From Kalaharituber pfeilii (Eukaryota; Ascomycota; Pezizomycetes; Pezizales; Pezizaceae), in NCBI GenBank assembly GCA_015179045.1, contig WHUZ01000001.1, positions 2,852,001-2,916,000 on the forward strand: DNA of 64,000 nucleotides, written 5' to 3'. Below the pieces are notes generated by a model. The model ran no database searches, was not told the origin of the DNA, and saw only the letters and a program-made list of their open reading frames with translations. Shown here piece by piece: positions 47,111 through 59,300 of this stretch. The position numbers and the translations under genes were made by a program. Numbering within the stretch: the first letter of the stretch is position 1; every line of letters starts with the position of its first letter.

Positions 47111-48679
47111 CTAAGTTGGCCTCAACTTACGCCTTCTAGGGGCACTTTGTTTTTCCAACTTGGATCGGTCACATTCGGAGAGAACAAAATAGGTCAAAAA
47201 AATTAACGGATCCGGCAATGCGGTCACATGATCACATATGTATTCAGAAAAAGATCACACTACTTGACATTACAATCTTGTCAGTTTTCTCAATTGGCTG
47301 TTGTGATCTGCTTTGTGTAGGGCCTCTGCAGAACTCTCGTGAGTCTGTACTGGGCGCTCTCCGGGTGACGGACGTGGAATCAAGCGGCGACAATCGGAGC
47401 ATATGTGTGGTTCTGCAATACTGGAAGTTAGTGACGGTGCATGTTAATAGTCTCGTATAATCCTCCGAGTAGACTCGAACTGAAGATGCAGGAATTCAGC
47501 CAGCGGAATCTACAGTCACACGACCTGTACTAGTATAATTTCGGGATTTAAAGGTCCTGGAGAATGTGACATGACATTGGTACTACCGACAGCCTTCCAT
47601 GAGTAAATATGCAATTGCACAAGCAACTCATATGAACTTTATATCAGCTGTAGTAATTCGATAGCAAAGTAAACCGGGGGGGTCTGGATATACATAAAGT
47701 ACCAGTCGGTACTAAACCCAAGACCAAGCATTAATATCTGGCAATTGGCATGTTCCACCCACTTTTGACAAGTACAAAGAAGCCCAGAAAAATGCTTTCT
47801 AAATCTGGTTATGAGACTATTTCTGGAACAAAGCTCAGCCTACAGAATATCATTGCTACTGCTGTAAGCGTAGTGAGCGCATTAATTGTAAGAAATGAAA
47901 GGGTTTTAACGCAATCGTTCAAACCATTTCAACTTCGTAATCGAGCATGGTCAGGGGACAGATTCCTGATGCGGTCAATGATTGCAAAGACGTGGTAGGA
48001 TTTATGTGCATAGTTCTGAGCTTAGCTGGATCACGTGGGGTGGGGAATATATCGATGTACAGCACTCGTAATTTTTTGGTGGGGGTTCCCATCTGGCGTA
48101 CGCGAGTGGGATTGAGCGAGGTATCGCCCTCATTGCACGCGAACGCCCCCAGGTCCCGTCTGCATATGGGGCAATGGCTTGGGAGATGGTCACGTGAGGT
48201 ATACCTTCCTGTTGTGGGACCGGAGGATGGCAGGAAGGAGGGACCCGAAGAGGTCGACTCGTGTATTTAAAGATGATCGCCAGAGGAGAATGGAAGAATG
48301 GCTTCTCGAGACACATCATCCTTACAGTAGTCCAGTCCTGTTCGTCAATTCTTCTAGACCGTCTACCAGCGAGTGCGCGAGGCTTCTCTCACTGGATCCA
48401 CCGACTGGCCGGCCGGCAGGCTGGCTGGCGCAGAACACACCCCACCCCCAGCTTGAAACCAATTCAGTCACCCAATCGCCCAATCAGCTACACTTGGCCT
48501 CTCAAGTGAAGCCCCAGTAACTTTCTCCAATTCCCCACTCCCCCACTCCCGCAACCTGTCGTCTCTTACCTTGCACACAATTTCCTATGCGTACCAATAG
48601 GGATTTACCGTGCAGACAGAACAATCCAGGCGCTGTAAATCAGCAAGTCTTCTTTTCACGCCACTGCCGATGCCGCAAC
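47111..48679. other. Gene-poor stretch
   Basis: No supported gene. A sequence resembling the 3' half of a tRNA (minus strand, GACTGTAGATTCC to GTTCGAGTC) lies at 47461-47520 but lacks matching stems. Frames at 47750-48520 are unspliced, motif-free and overlapping. Confidence 0.45.
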
Positions 48680-49345
48680 GGCCACATCCTTCACGGTAGC
48701 ATCACTGCTGTCAGACAAGTCGCTGAACTTTATCGTTCATGCTCATAGAGGTGGTACGAATGTCATCTTCCGTCATTCAAACATGTCTCTCCCTCCACTT
48801 TCCGGCAAAACGGTCACCCTTGATGGACCCTATGGGCGAGTGCGCCCATTGAGCAATTCAATACCTTCATCCTAATTGCTGGTAGCACAGGTGCTCCATT
48901 CACAGTCCTGCTAGTCCGCGGATTGGCAACTGGATAGGTCCAAAAGTGGAAAGGGACTAGTGATACTATCAACATGCAAAATGAAGTTTATCTGGGTGAT
49001 AAAGAACCGAAATCAGTATGCTGGTTTGCAAAAGAGTTTAAGGATTGTTTGAGGTACGTGGTGGTGCAAGAGGTAAGGAGGAAAGAAAGTAGGTGCTGGA
49101 GGCAAGCGTCTACATCACGTGTGACGAGACGCTGGAAGTGAATCATAAGTTGTTGGAGTTGGAGAGCGGCTATAGTAGTAGTAGTAGCATTGAGGAGGTG
49201 GGGTAATCTGGATACATTGGGCAATATGCCGAGCAACGACTCGAAGACAGACATTATTGATGTCACAGAACAGACCAGGAAGTTATGCAGTGGTGACTGC
49301 TGCCAACAGTACCGACAGCATCTTTGAAGATGGCGCCATCTCTCA
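48680..49345 (+). pseudogene. Ferric/cupric reductase (FRE family) relic
   Basis: Successive frames show the C-terminal half of an FRE flavocytochrome. The FAD-binding part is SFTVASLLSDKSLNFIVHAH then RGGTNV. The NADPH-binding start is SGKTVTLDGPYGR, and after a frame change FNTFILIAGSTGAPFTVLLV. Then KMKFIWVIKNRNQYAG and, in another frame, LEASVYITCDETLEV follow. At least three frame changes and internal stops are present, and no heme-binding membrane half is visible upstream. The intact enzyme would reduce Fe3+ at the cell surface for uptake. This copy cannot be functional. Confidence 0.68.
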
Positions 49346-50330
49346 CTGATGCTAGTACTGTGCATGTCTACACCTGCGGCACGCCCTTCCTACCCGTTCC
49401 TGGCGCTCTCCCAGCGCCAGCCTCCGACTCCACATCCACTCGGGCCTCCGCAGCCCTCCATTCCATGAAGTCAGGCGCTCGGCCTCCGCATGCTCAGAGT
49501 ATGGATTCATATTAATAGTGTTCAATAAGCATTTTGTCTACCTGGATAAGGCAGAATTCCTAGGCACTTTCCATAATCTTAGACTATCAAGAATCGAGAA
49601 TAATATCTTCTACAAAATTGTTAGGATATTATTATATGTCTTAGTCCTTGGAAAAAGTATTACAATCTCTGTTAGTATAGAGATTATATATCTATTATTC
49701 TAAATGGGTAATAGCTTAAAAAAATGTAAATGATAGCTGTTATAGTTAGACTAAAATAAGGTTGAAAATTTATATAACTAAGAGTATTTAAGCATGAGAT
49801 TATTATAGTATACTATAAATGACTGACAATCAATAAAGATAATAATTATAATCGTTGTATTATATTTAATCTTTTGCTAGTTCTTTACCTAGTAGATAGT
49901 AGCTATAATATCTATTTCTCTACTAGCTCAATTTTGGTAGTAACTACCATATTGGGCATCAATTTATATACTAGTTCAATTTAGGAAATGACTACCATAT
50001 TAGGTATTCATTTATCCAATTATAACGCAAGCAATATTTTATCACCAAAAGTTGTAGAACTTTATAAGCATAATTCGCTCGGCTTTAGTAGTTAGATCAG
50101 GTCTCCGAATGAGGGTTTTATGTACTTTTGACTTTTTATAAATGAATTCATCAGCTATGTAATCATCATGTAGGTGTTCGGATACCGTAGTAAGGATATA
50201 CTGACATATACTGACATAATGTTATAAAGAAGTAACACGGGGTGCTAGTCAACCGAGGCCGGCATCAGCAACAACGAAAATGCGCGTGGGTGCAGTGTCC
50301 GGACAATTGGATACGTCCCATGCGTTAATG
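49346..50330. other. AT-rich stretch with a diverged duplication
   Basis: From about 49560 to 50240 the sequence is strongly AT-rich and TA-dense, unlike its flanks, as expected for DNA altered by C-to-T mutation of repeats (RIP-like) or an ancient transposon. Two diverged copies of a block of about 57 bp lie in tandem at about 49920-50015 (shared CTAGTTCAATTT, ACTACCATATTRGG). No gene. Confidence 0.5.
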
Positions 50331-50362
50331 CGTTCTGACGTTCTTCTAATTACAGTAGGCTC

Positions 50363-50426
50363 GGCGTCAGAACACCTCACTAGTGAGGTCCGGCGTCTGA
50401 ACACCTCGCTAGCGACGTCCGGCGTC
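50363..50426. repeat. 29-bp tandem repeat with palindromic core
   Basis: Units start at 50363 and 50392, with a partial third at 50421, each GGCGTC...GAACACCTC followed by a palindrome (CACTAGTG, then CGCTAGCG). The changes on the two sides of the second palindrome are compensatory, keeping it self-complementary. Confidence 0.85.
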
Positions 50427-50583
50427 CTTACTTCATATATAATTCCGCATGCCGTCATGCTACACAACATTTAACGTTGCATGTCTGGATGCTTGTAAAG
50501 TGACAGATAACGTTATTAATGAGGCAACTTACATTCCGCATCGGAAGTTTACATCGGATACCAATTTTAGTTACATGGGCAAG

Positions 50584-50825
50584 CTCAATACCTCACGCGC
50601 ATAATATCTAATATACCCTATATCTCATTGGTCAATACGCCCAATATACCCAATATCTGATACACATGGTCAAGTTGCTTAATACTCCCAAATACGCTCA
50701 TATGGTATATATCTCATGCGCGTGCTCAATGTGCTCGATATGCTCAATTGGCCCAATGTGCCCAATATCTCATTCACGTAGTCAATATACTTAATACATC
50801 CAATATACCCAATACCTCATGCGCA
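50584..50825. repeat. Degenerate periodic repeat (CAATATACCCAATATCTCATGC-like)
   Basis: Roughly 10-bp sub-units (CTCAATATAC, CCCAATATCT, GGTCAATATG) repeat with a longer period of about 50-80 bp across some 240 bp, with recurring CTCATGCGC words. It is an old minisatellite. No reading frame. Confidence 0.6.
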
Positions 50826-52079
50826 GTCAGAGAGTGAATTCCCGACCCCGGTCATTTCTGTTTTTTGGTCATTCTGTGATGATACTGATTTTGTTTTTTT
50901 TTTCTGGAATTCTCTGACTTAATCTCGTTTCTGAATTTTTTTCTTTTAGGAGTAGTATCTTTCTCTCACACATGTTTTTTCCACTGGGTTTTTCTGTGGC
51001 GGCATGCAAAAGGCGTCGAGAGTTTTAATGAGGCTACGGGGATTGTATATTTTTTGATTTTATGGCTTTGGATAATATGGCCTTTCAAATGTCCTACAAC
51101 TGTCTACTTGTCTGTTTTTAAAAGCGTTTTTACTCATCTGTTTCTGACTGATTAGTCCATGAATTTTCTGATATATTGAGTTATGATTGTGCGGATATTT
51201 TCGGTTGAGTGGGAGTGTTGAAGAATATGCAGCGCTGAAGATCATGATGGTCGGGTGTGCTGAACATACGCGACTTGAGCATTGGTCAGTTTTATTCTCT
51301 TCACCGTCTAAATCCGTTGCTATGCGCAACCTCATACCGTACCAATGATTGTTTAGTTGGGTACAAAGGTACTTCCTGAATTTTGCTGCATAAATAGTGC
51401 CGTTTTGGGACGCTTGTTTGGGGTTATTTCTGTCTGAATTAATTAACTGTATCCCACCGCATTTTAGAAGCAATATAGAAATAGAGTGCGCAGGGATTAT
51501 TCTCTTGACTTCAACTTCTGCATAAATCATGTACAATATGCGCTCCTAACACCCCTATATAAAAACATGAGCTGCCAGCAGATTGGTGCGAGTATGAGGT
51601 TGCTAATTCCTACAACGAGCGTATCCAGAATCTTCTAGATATTTCATCACGTGGAATATCGTAAGATCTGGCCCATGAAAAGTAGTTGGCCTCGAAGACC
51701 CTGTATCATCCATAAAAATCAAATTTGTGGAAACGAGTCCTCCAACTGCACGGACTCTTAACGTATACTAAATAGTACCAAAGTTGAATCAAATCAATAA
51801 AGTCTCATTCAAGTTCTTTTGACCTAGCCCAGCCTCGAGCCGACCTAGCATACGTACAGAGTTACTCTGTAAGGATACATTGAAGAATAGTACTACATTG
51901 TCTTGAATAGAACTTAATAAGTAAATGGGGGCTTATCCTCTTACATATAGTGATGCCCCACGATTGGATTAATGACTCCAGTATAACTTGGCATGCAAAG
52001 TCCTCTTGGCTCACTCTAATAGCATATCCCCTTGTCAGCAATCCGAAACAGGTTTCCATTCCTGGTGAGATAACTTCAC
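50826..52079. other. Gene-poor stretch
   Basis: The longest open frame (minus, 51060-51536) has no motif, splice partner or coding bias I can recognise. T-rich tracts lie at 50890-50960. Nothing supported. Confidence 0.4.
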
Positions 52080-52564
52080 TTATTCGATCCAAATATTTCC
52101 TTTTGCTGGATTGAGCAATATTGCCGTCTCATCTAGTTCAGATATTTTGCCAGGGCCTCCTACAAGCTTTCCGTTGTCGAGAATATAATATCTTTCTTGT
52201 TCATATATCATCTGGCCAGACTTGTAGCCTTCGATACAAGCGGCAATATTGATCTAAGTGTCGATACAATGTTAGTCCCAAGGCCATGCACAGATCAGCT
52301 AGAACAGGACGCGGATTGACAAGTTCTCATACGGCAACTCGCCTTCGCGTTTTAATCAACGTCTGGTGAGTGGAGCAAGCTTTCCAGGTCTGAAAGTCTA
52401 TCTTCTTGTGGAGATTTCTTCACAAACATCTCTGGGGGCAATTTATTGAGCTCGTCCAGGGCTGCCTGTGCCCCGACCACATTTACTCCCCTGGCAATCA
52501 TCTTTTGCAGTACGTCCCGGCATCCCGCAAGGTTTCGTTGCTGCCCGGCACAATTCGATCGCAC
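52080..52564 (-). CDS. Small two-exon protein, unidentified (possibly the 3' part of a larger gene)
   Basis: Exon 52564-52361 and exon 52253-52080 join in frame across a 107-nt intron with branch point GACTAAC and acceptor CACTTAG; the donor is GTTGAT. The product is 125 aa: MRSNCAGQQRNLAGCRDVLQ at the start, MIARGVNVVGAQAALDELNK in the middle, and GYKSGQMIYEQERYYILDNG then KLVGGPGKISELDETAILLN in the last exon. Both exons read as real protein. A possible acceptor (GGGCAG) just before QRNLAG means the ATG may instead be intronic and the gene longer upstream (to about 52700). No family recognised. Confidence 0.5.
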
Positions 52565-53985
52565 GGAAATGTCAGCAACTTGAACAGCTTCATCGCATTT
52601 CCGTGTACAACATTAACCAAAGCGGGATCGCAGATATCGATTCTTACCATGGGAGCGCGAGGTCTGTGTAAGTATTGTTGTCCGAATTATCCATGCGTAA
52701 CGTGGAGGTATAATTACATGTAATTGATTGAGAACTTAGGATCGGCACTAGCTGTGCAGCTGGCGATGACGTCGCTGTGACTATGATTCGATGGTGGCTT
52801 GGCGGCTTACCAAGACAGCGATGCGAGTGACCGGAGAGCAGAGAAGTAAGCAGGAGAATCAAACGTCAAAGGAGTAGAGCGCGATGAGAAAGGCGAAAGA
52901 GGAAGGAGCGAGTGGAGGACGAGGTATATGTAGACCGGGATCATGAAAGGGAAGACAGTCGATGTAAGCGTGTAACTTGTTACCAATACTGAAAGGGAAG
53001 ACAGTCGATGTAAGCGTGTAACTTGTTACCAACACTGTGGTACAATAAATGCGGGTAACTTCTGACGCTCCGAAGTGATCGCCAGCGGAGAAGTCAAGTG
53101 TGGGAGTGTAGGGTTGGGAGGTAACACTATAGTGGATTGACTTCTGTAGTGGTATCCCCAGTTCCTCGCCGCAAGTGAATACATAAGTAAGCACTGGCAG
53201 TTAGTACTGTAAGCACTGAATGTGAGTATTTTGTACCTATGCCAAGGCGATGCCCATAGAATGGTATCCCATAGACACTACCCAACCTCATAGACTAGTG
53301 TGCAGCAATGGGTGGTAATGTAGTGTATACGCTATATGAGTACCCATTCAGATTAGACTAGAGGAAACTAAGAATCACGTGGTCACCTCCCAATCAGGTT
53401 TTCTGCTGAACATGCCAAGACGTGATGATAAGTTCATAAGAGGGAACAGGAGATTCAAATGGTACGGGGTACATTTGCACTCCTCTTAGGGGCAGCCATT
53501 CCTATGCATATTTGAGGTGTACATTTTTACTGACCTCACATAAAGTGGCGGGGAGTATTTTTTATGCACAACTACACTTGATTGTCGAGGTTACGCGTTG
53601 GCGGAGCGACTTACTCCCCGCTACTCCCCGCAGGAGGGGACATTTTACTCCGCCATAGTGATTTTGAACCATAGTGCAAGCCCACAGATCATTCTACGGT
53701 GTATCCAGCCAGATCAAATGTTCCTCATCAGATTCGCTTTAATTTATAGAAAGTGAATGCAACTACAATGTTGTTGCTACTGTAGCCGGAGGATATCTGG
53801 CTGTCATATTCAGTATTGGGGTTCGATTCCCGTTAGAAAGCTTCGTTACTCTATAGCGCTGTAATTCATGCGTACAAGCTCTCAGTAGTCTACCTGATGA
53901 GCCTCTAACTCCCACTGTGCCCCAACCAGACTAACTGTGCCCATTTGGAAACATGTTAAAACTAGGCTAATTCCTTACCCGGAGA
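52565..53985. other. Gene-poor stretch
   Basis: It may include upstream exon(s) of the 52080 gene. Apart from the 46-bp duplication it holds a GC-rich segment with repeated ACTCCCCGC at about 53605-53660 and a degraded tRNA-like GGTTCGATTCC at about 53820. No intact gene. Confidence 0.4.
52944..53035. repeat. 46-bp tandem duplication
   Basis: Two adjacent, almost identical copies containing GAAAGGGAAGACAGTCGATG and GTAAGCGTGTAACTTGTTAC. A recent local duplication. Confidence 0.9.
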
Positions 53986-54340
53986 TTGGACCAGGAATCT
54001 GTTCTCTTGACCAAGGCCTCAGACTTACAGCAACAATATGAATCTAAGGCATTTGGAAATGAATGGAATTCGGTCTCGAACTGAACGGAGCTTTCGCATT
54101 CGAAACATCGCCCCCTGTGTACTGACTGACAGGAAGCAATCTCTGAGCAACATACATGGGATTTGGATATCCTGAGACCCAGAACTTCAGATTTAAAAAT
54201 GACAAACCCATGAGTCCCGGCAACGTTCGGACCATTGCATATGACTGGAAGACCCCCGAGGGTAATAGTGCTACGCACGGTGGTGCTGTCTTAGATAGCA
54301 TTCCGCCTGACCAGACTGCTCGAAATCCCAAATGACGAGT
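53986..54340 (+). pseudogene. Unidentified protein relic with TGA interruptions
   Basis: One plus frame reads MEFGLELNGAFAFETSPPVY, a TGA, LTGSNL, a TGA, then ATYMGFGYPETQNFRFKND and NVRTIAYDWKTPEGNSATHG, ending TARNPK and stop. A preceding frame shows LTKASDLQQQYESKAFGNEW. The composition is protein-like across about 110 codons with only two internal stops, both TGA, which a C-to-T change in CGA codons would produce. I do not recognise the family; the stops indicate a broken copy. Confidence 0.35.
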
Positions 54341-55589
54341 CCGAAGAGGTAAATACTACGGCAGCTCTGCTGGCGTTCTGTAGTTTCACTGATTTGATAC
54401 GTTAGACACAGGTAAGTCCACAGATTCAGACACATATCTCAGGGAATCTATGCTGGTGAATGTCGACCCGCGCCGCCGTCTAGGGACTTGAATCCCGCCG
54501 CGGCTCGTTAGGCAGAATGCGGATCTGAGTGACGGAGATGGATCGAGCAGGTGTGTTATAATGATGCAACGTTTCAAGTCATTTCCGCAGTGTAGGCAAC
54601 GAGATTTCATCTTGTTTCTGCTTTTCAAAGGCCTCTTTGGGTGTACAGGATGTATTCAGACCAGCTTTTTTCATTTTACTTGCCATTGTATTTCAAATTG
54701 GAAATTGCTCTGCATGGCTAACACATTTGCATTGCGGCCTGGCTTGGTGGAGTCCCCAGCCCTGACACTCGACCAACTTGTAAGGCATAGTTGGTGGTAA
54801 ATTGTGACTGGGTCGCCACAGTCACAATAGCTGATTCACTACATATCGACCGCAGAAGCAGAATATATATCAATTCGACGTGGGTGCTTTTGCAGGTTGC
54901 ACATAAGGCCATGGATCTCGAGAAAAAATCTGTAGAAAATATGCATCCCACGTCGGCGTGATCTCAGTTTCCCCTATGATCATGGGGTGCAGACTGAGCA
55001 AGCGGACGGATCCAATCAGAGGCGCATCTAAATGCTCCATATGAAATACCAGCTTGAAATGTCTGGTGCAATGGCATAGCTTGCATATATCCAAGTCAGA
55101 TTAGAGTATCGCTTTATACGATGGTTGCATGCCCCAAACATGTATTTCTTCCTTCTCAATTATGCTGTCCCAGAGTCGAAGGCTAAGTCGAAGGGAACAT
55201 TTGCATTGCAATTCGGTTAGCCAAAGCCCAATAAATAATTCCGGCATACATGCGCTGTGTGATTGTATGGCTACTCCTCTTTAACCACGGATGACCACTC
55301 CAGATGCGTATGAACGCTCGCAAACACCTCTTTGCTACGATTTATGATTGCTGCGTTGGGGATATTGATGATGAGTTAAAGCGCTGCTAGGATGCAATAG
55401 TCCCTTCCTATGTCTAAATTCTAACCGTCACTGATTATCCTGTAACTAATTTCCCATCATGAAACTGAAGGATAGCGAATTGTTCGACTATGTAGCTGCA
55501 CCATGCCCATCACGAACCACATCACACCCCAGCCTCCGAATTGAAAAAGTCGTAATCTTTCCTATTCATATCCGTGCTTTCTTCCCCCG
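54341..55589. other. Gene-poor stretch
   Basis: No supported gene: short motif-free frames on both strands. Confidence 0.45.
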
Positions 55590-55725
55590 ACATCACCGCC
55601 CAGGTCCTCAAGCTGGTGACCGGTTCCAGCGGGAATTTCTTGGGAGTTAGAATTCTATCTAGCAAAGATCAACTGGGAGTGGGAACCGGGTAGCTCGTTT
55701 TTTTTTTCAATTTTTGCATAATTTG
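55590..55725 (+). mobile_element. SINE-tail/inverted-repeat element, copy G
   Basis: On the minus strand this reads AACGAGCTACCCGGTTCCCA, then GTTGATCTTTGCT, TTCTAACTCCCAAG and GCTGGAACCGG, matching copies F and D in order. It lies downstream of the intact NLR, the same relative place as F and D at the two relics. Confidence 0.6.
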
Positions 55726-56360
55726 CATAATTTCTAGCTAGTACTTCCACCATGCCTCGCCCTCTACTTCTTTCCCCTAGTGTACTATACTACTTGTACC
55801 CTGACGTGTAAGCATGCTAGCCAGCGTTCTCCATTACCCTGAACTTGCAACTGAACATTCTCAGTCGCCACTTCTCTATCATGAATTAAAACTTGGTATA
55901 TATGATGTTAGGTGTATGGTCATGCATAATTAGGAACCTCACTACTTTAGCTATTCTGTATCTAATTTATTAAGGAAATGTTCCCTTTTCCCTAATCAGG
56001 TATATATTATACACTACACCATGTCATCCTCCGATAGGTGCAAACTGAGTTGCGGAAGTTGCTACTCTATGTGCAGCTGAGCTCCAGTTAGGTTTAGATA
56101 CAATGGAATCACTCGTGATTTTTGACAATTTCTTCACTTATCCCATGATTTTTTTTTTTTTTTTTTTCAAATTCAGTGATCGCTTGCCGCCCTGGGGGCT
56201 ATGGCGATTTATCCCATGATGCACAATATCCTGGTAGAATACAATACAGTAAGCCTCTAACTATACATCTAACAAATCTTCAGCTACCATCCAACAGCTT
56301 TTCATGATCTGTCTTCCGATGCACCTCTTTTATGATATTATCACCTTCATTGCATTTACT

Positions 56361-59300
56361 CTATGTACCAGCATTGGCAGAACTCCCTCCAGATGCTCGT
56401 TCCCGCAACTCCCGTGCCTTGTCAGATTGTCCACTTGCTTCGAGTAAATTTGCCATGTTTCTGATAGTCCCAAGGGTGCTGGGGTGGTCTGCACCCAATG
56501 CCTTTTCATACCCAGCCAATGCTCGTTCAAACAACTCTAGTGACTTCTTATGTTGCCCTTGCTTATAAAATACCATTCCCATGTTATTGAGCGCATCGAG
56601 GGTGTTTGGGTGGTCTACACCCATTGTCTTTTCTCTCCCAGCCAATACTTGCTCAAGCAACTCTAATGCCTTGTTATATTGTCCTTGCTCTGAAAATACC
56701 AGTGCCATGTTGTTGACCGTATCAAGGGTGCTTGGGTGGTCTGCGCCCATTGTCTTTTTTCTCCTAGCCAATACTTGCTCAAGCAACTCTAATGCCTTGT
56801 TATATTGTCCTTGCTTATAAAATACCAGTGCCATGTTGTTGACTGTTATAAGGGTACTTGGATGGTCTGCACCTAATGCCTTTTCTGTCCCAGCCAATGC
56901 TCGTTCATACAACTCTAGTGCTTTGTTGTATTGTCCTTGATAATCAAATACCACTCCCATGCTGGTGACTGTTTCAAGGGTACTTGGATGGTCTGCACCT
57001 AATACCTTTTCTTCCCCAGCCAATGCTCGTTCATAACACTCCAGTGCTTTGTTATATTGTCCTTGCCGCCTATGTACCACCGCCATGTGGTAAACTGTAG
57101 AAAGGGTATCTGGATGGTTTGGGCCCAGCAGTTTCTCCCGTGCAGCTAATACAATGTTATACATCTCTTCAGCCTTCCTAAAGTAGCCATGGTTCTTATA
57201 AACTAAACACAGATTGTCTACTGCTGTCAGTATCTGCGTATTCTCCATTTCCAGAGACTTCATGTGCCTTTCTACTACAAAAATATGTGGCAGAATACGA
57301 CGCTCAAAAACCCAATCTTCCACCTCACATCTTCTACTTGCAGGAATAGCAATTGCAGATGCAACAACAAGTAAGGCCTCAATTGCTTTCTTAGTATATC
57401 TTTCAGGTTCCATCTCCAGTTTCCATTGGCTCCACATATGAACTAGTGGGTGGATACTAAAGCTATCATCGCTATCCTTGCGCTTTGCCATTGAGTATGA
57501 GAAGAGTGTATGGATTGAGTTTCCTAGGCTTGTATCTGTAACAAGATGTGAGTAAGACTAGTTTATGTTTGTATTATGAGCTATGTTGCATTATTAGAGA
57601 ATAGTTACACATACCATTCATCGGTAATTTCATTCCTCGCCGCAGCAGCTCCTCGCAGATGTCATTATTGTCAAAAAACCCACATAATAACAACAGCCCT
57701 GCTGCCTTGGGATTTTGGCTCTGGATTGCATTGAAAGACAGGTCCCATGCAGCAAAGACAGATCTATCATGTTTTCCAACTTTCCATTTCTTGCTCAAGA
57801 GGTGCGTAACATTGGTGTTATACTCTTTCAGATAGCGACTAAATGAATATTGGCGAACATGGATATATGCTCCAGCCTGCTCTATAGCAAGTGGCAGGTA
57901 TCCAAGCTTGTGTACAATTGTTGCAGCGGCTTCTTTCTCACGCTTGCACGCTATATACCTTGCATTAGTAACCCAAGCTGTATATATAAGAAAGCTCGTT
58001 GAGCTGAGCAGAGCTTACCATCCAGAGGAATTTTCTCAAAATCTCGCTTCGCACTTTTAAAGAGTAACTCTTCTGCCTCACTATTGTCCATTTGTTGCAC
58101 CTCTAACCCCCTTCTTCCCTGTGTGCTCTCAGGTCGTCTGCTAGTGATAATTACAGTCCCATGGGGTGCAGAGGGAATATAGTCATTGATGTCAAAAGAC
58201 TCTATATCATCAAGATTGTCAATCACAAGTAGCCATTTAGTGTTGTTCTTTGTGATTAACCATTCCTTGACAGCATCAACAACATGTTGTTCTTCGCTTG
58301 GTTGTTGTACAGTAAACTTTCCTGCCTGATCGAGTTTGCCAGCCATGCCCAGTAGTCGGCCAATGTGTGAATAGTCTGGCTCTGAGTCTGAGTCTGAGAG
58401 TGTGGCATGATGTTTGACAAGTCGCTGCATAATATGACTGAAACTAATCCTTGTAGTCTGTTCACTGGCTGCATTAATCCAGAACACTGAGGAATAGTCC
58501 TTGCAATGGCGGTGAATATATTCCAATGCAAGCTGTGTCTTCCCTATACCACCCATTCCATAAAGTACTACCTGAATGATATCCATTGTGGCAGCTCCCT
58601 CCTCTATTTCCCAGTTTAGCTGCTCAAGAAGGTCCTCTCTCCCAACAAAATCAGAATTCCGTCGAACATCAGGAAAGCTGAAGGGGATGTCGAAGGATAA
58701 ATTTAGTGACTTCATTTGGGATATGCTTGGAATGGTAATATTCGGTGGCAATATGTTGTAAAGGTGGTCGATATATTTTTTTAAGTGGCCTACTAGCTCG
58801 TTACACCTGGCCTTGTCTGTGCTTGCCCAACGTAGCTTGCGGTATGTAGACACAGATTGCTGCACGTTTTGAACAACTCTTCTGAGGCGAACAATTTCTT
58901 CATTAACCCCAGGAAGGAGTTTTGTATTGGCAACAATATTTGAGTTTTCTGAAAGGCTAAGGACACCAAAATTGAGATTAGAAATTGAAGGCTGTGGACT
59001 GGGACTTGTAGTTTGACTAGCATTCGAAGACCCTGGGCGTGGAGACTTGGACCGAGACTTGAACAGACGCCCAACCTGGAGGAGACTATCACGTTTTCTA
59101 CGCTTGTCATCCTTCCCTAGTTCACTTTGATATCGTGCTTGCAATTCAGCAATCTTTTCCAACACATCAACTATCCTTGCTAGACTACCAACTGCCGTTA
59201 TATACCGCTTGTCATTGGGATCAAGGTGTTGGTGTCGCTGGCTAGGGGTGTTGCCCAGGCCCCAGGCTTGCTCCCAGCCCTGAAGTCGAAGCCCTTCCAC

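Noticed and set aside
47461..47520. tRNA-Tyr-like sequence on the minus strand
   Set aside because: The GACTGTAGATTCC and GTTCGAGTC parts look tRNA-like, but no acceptor, D or T stem pairs properly.
51060..51536. 158-codon minus-strand open frame
   Set aside because: No motif, splice partner or homology that I recognise. It lies in T-rich gene-poor DNA, where long frames arise by chance on the opposite strand.
53790..53855. tRNA-Asp-like sequence on the plus strand
   Set aside because: It has GGTTCGATTCC and a GTC triplet, but only three T-stem pairs form and no acceptor stem is present.
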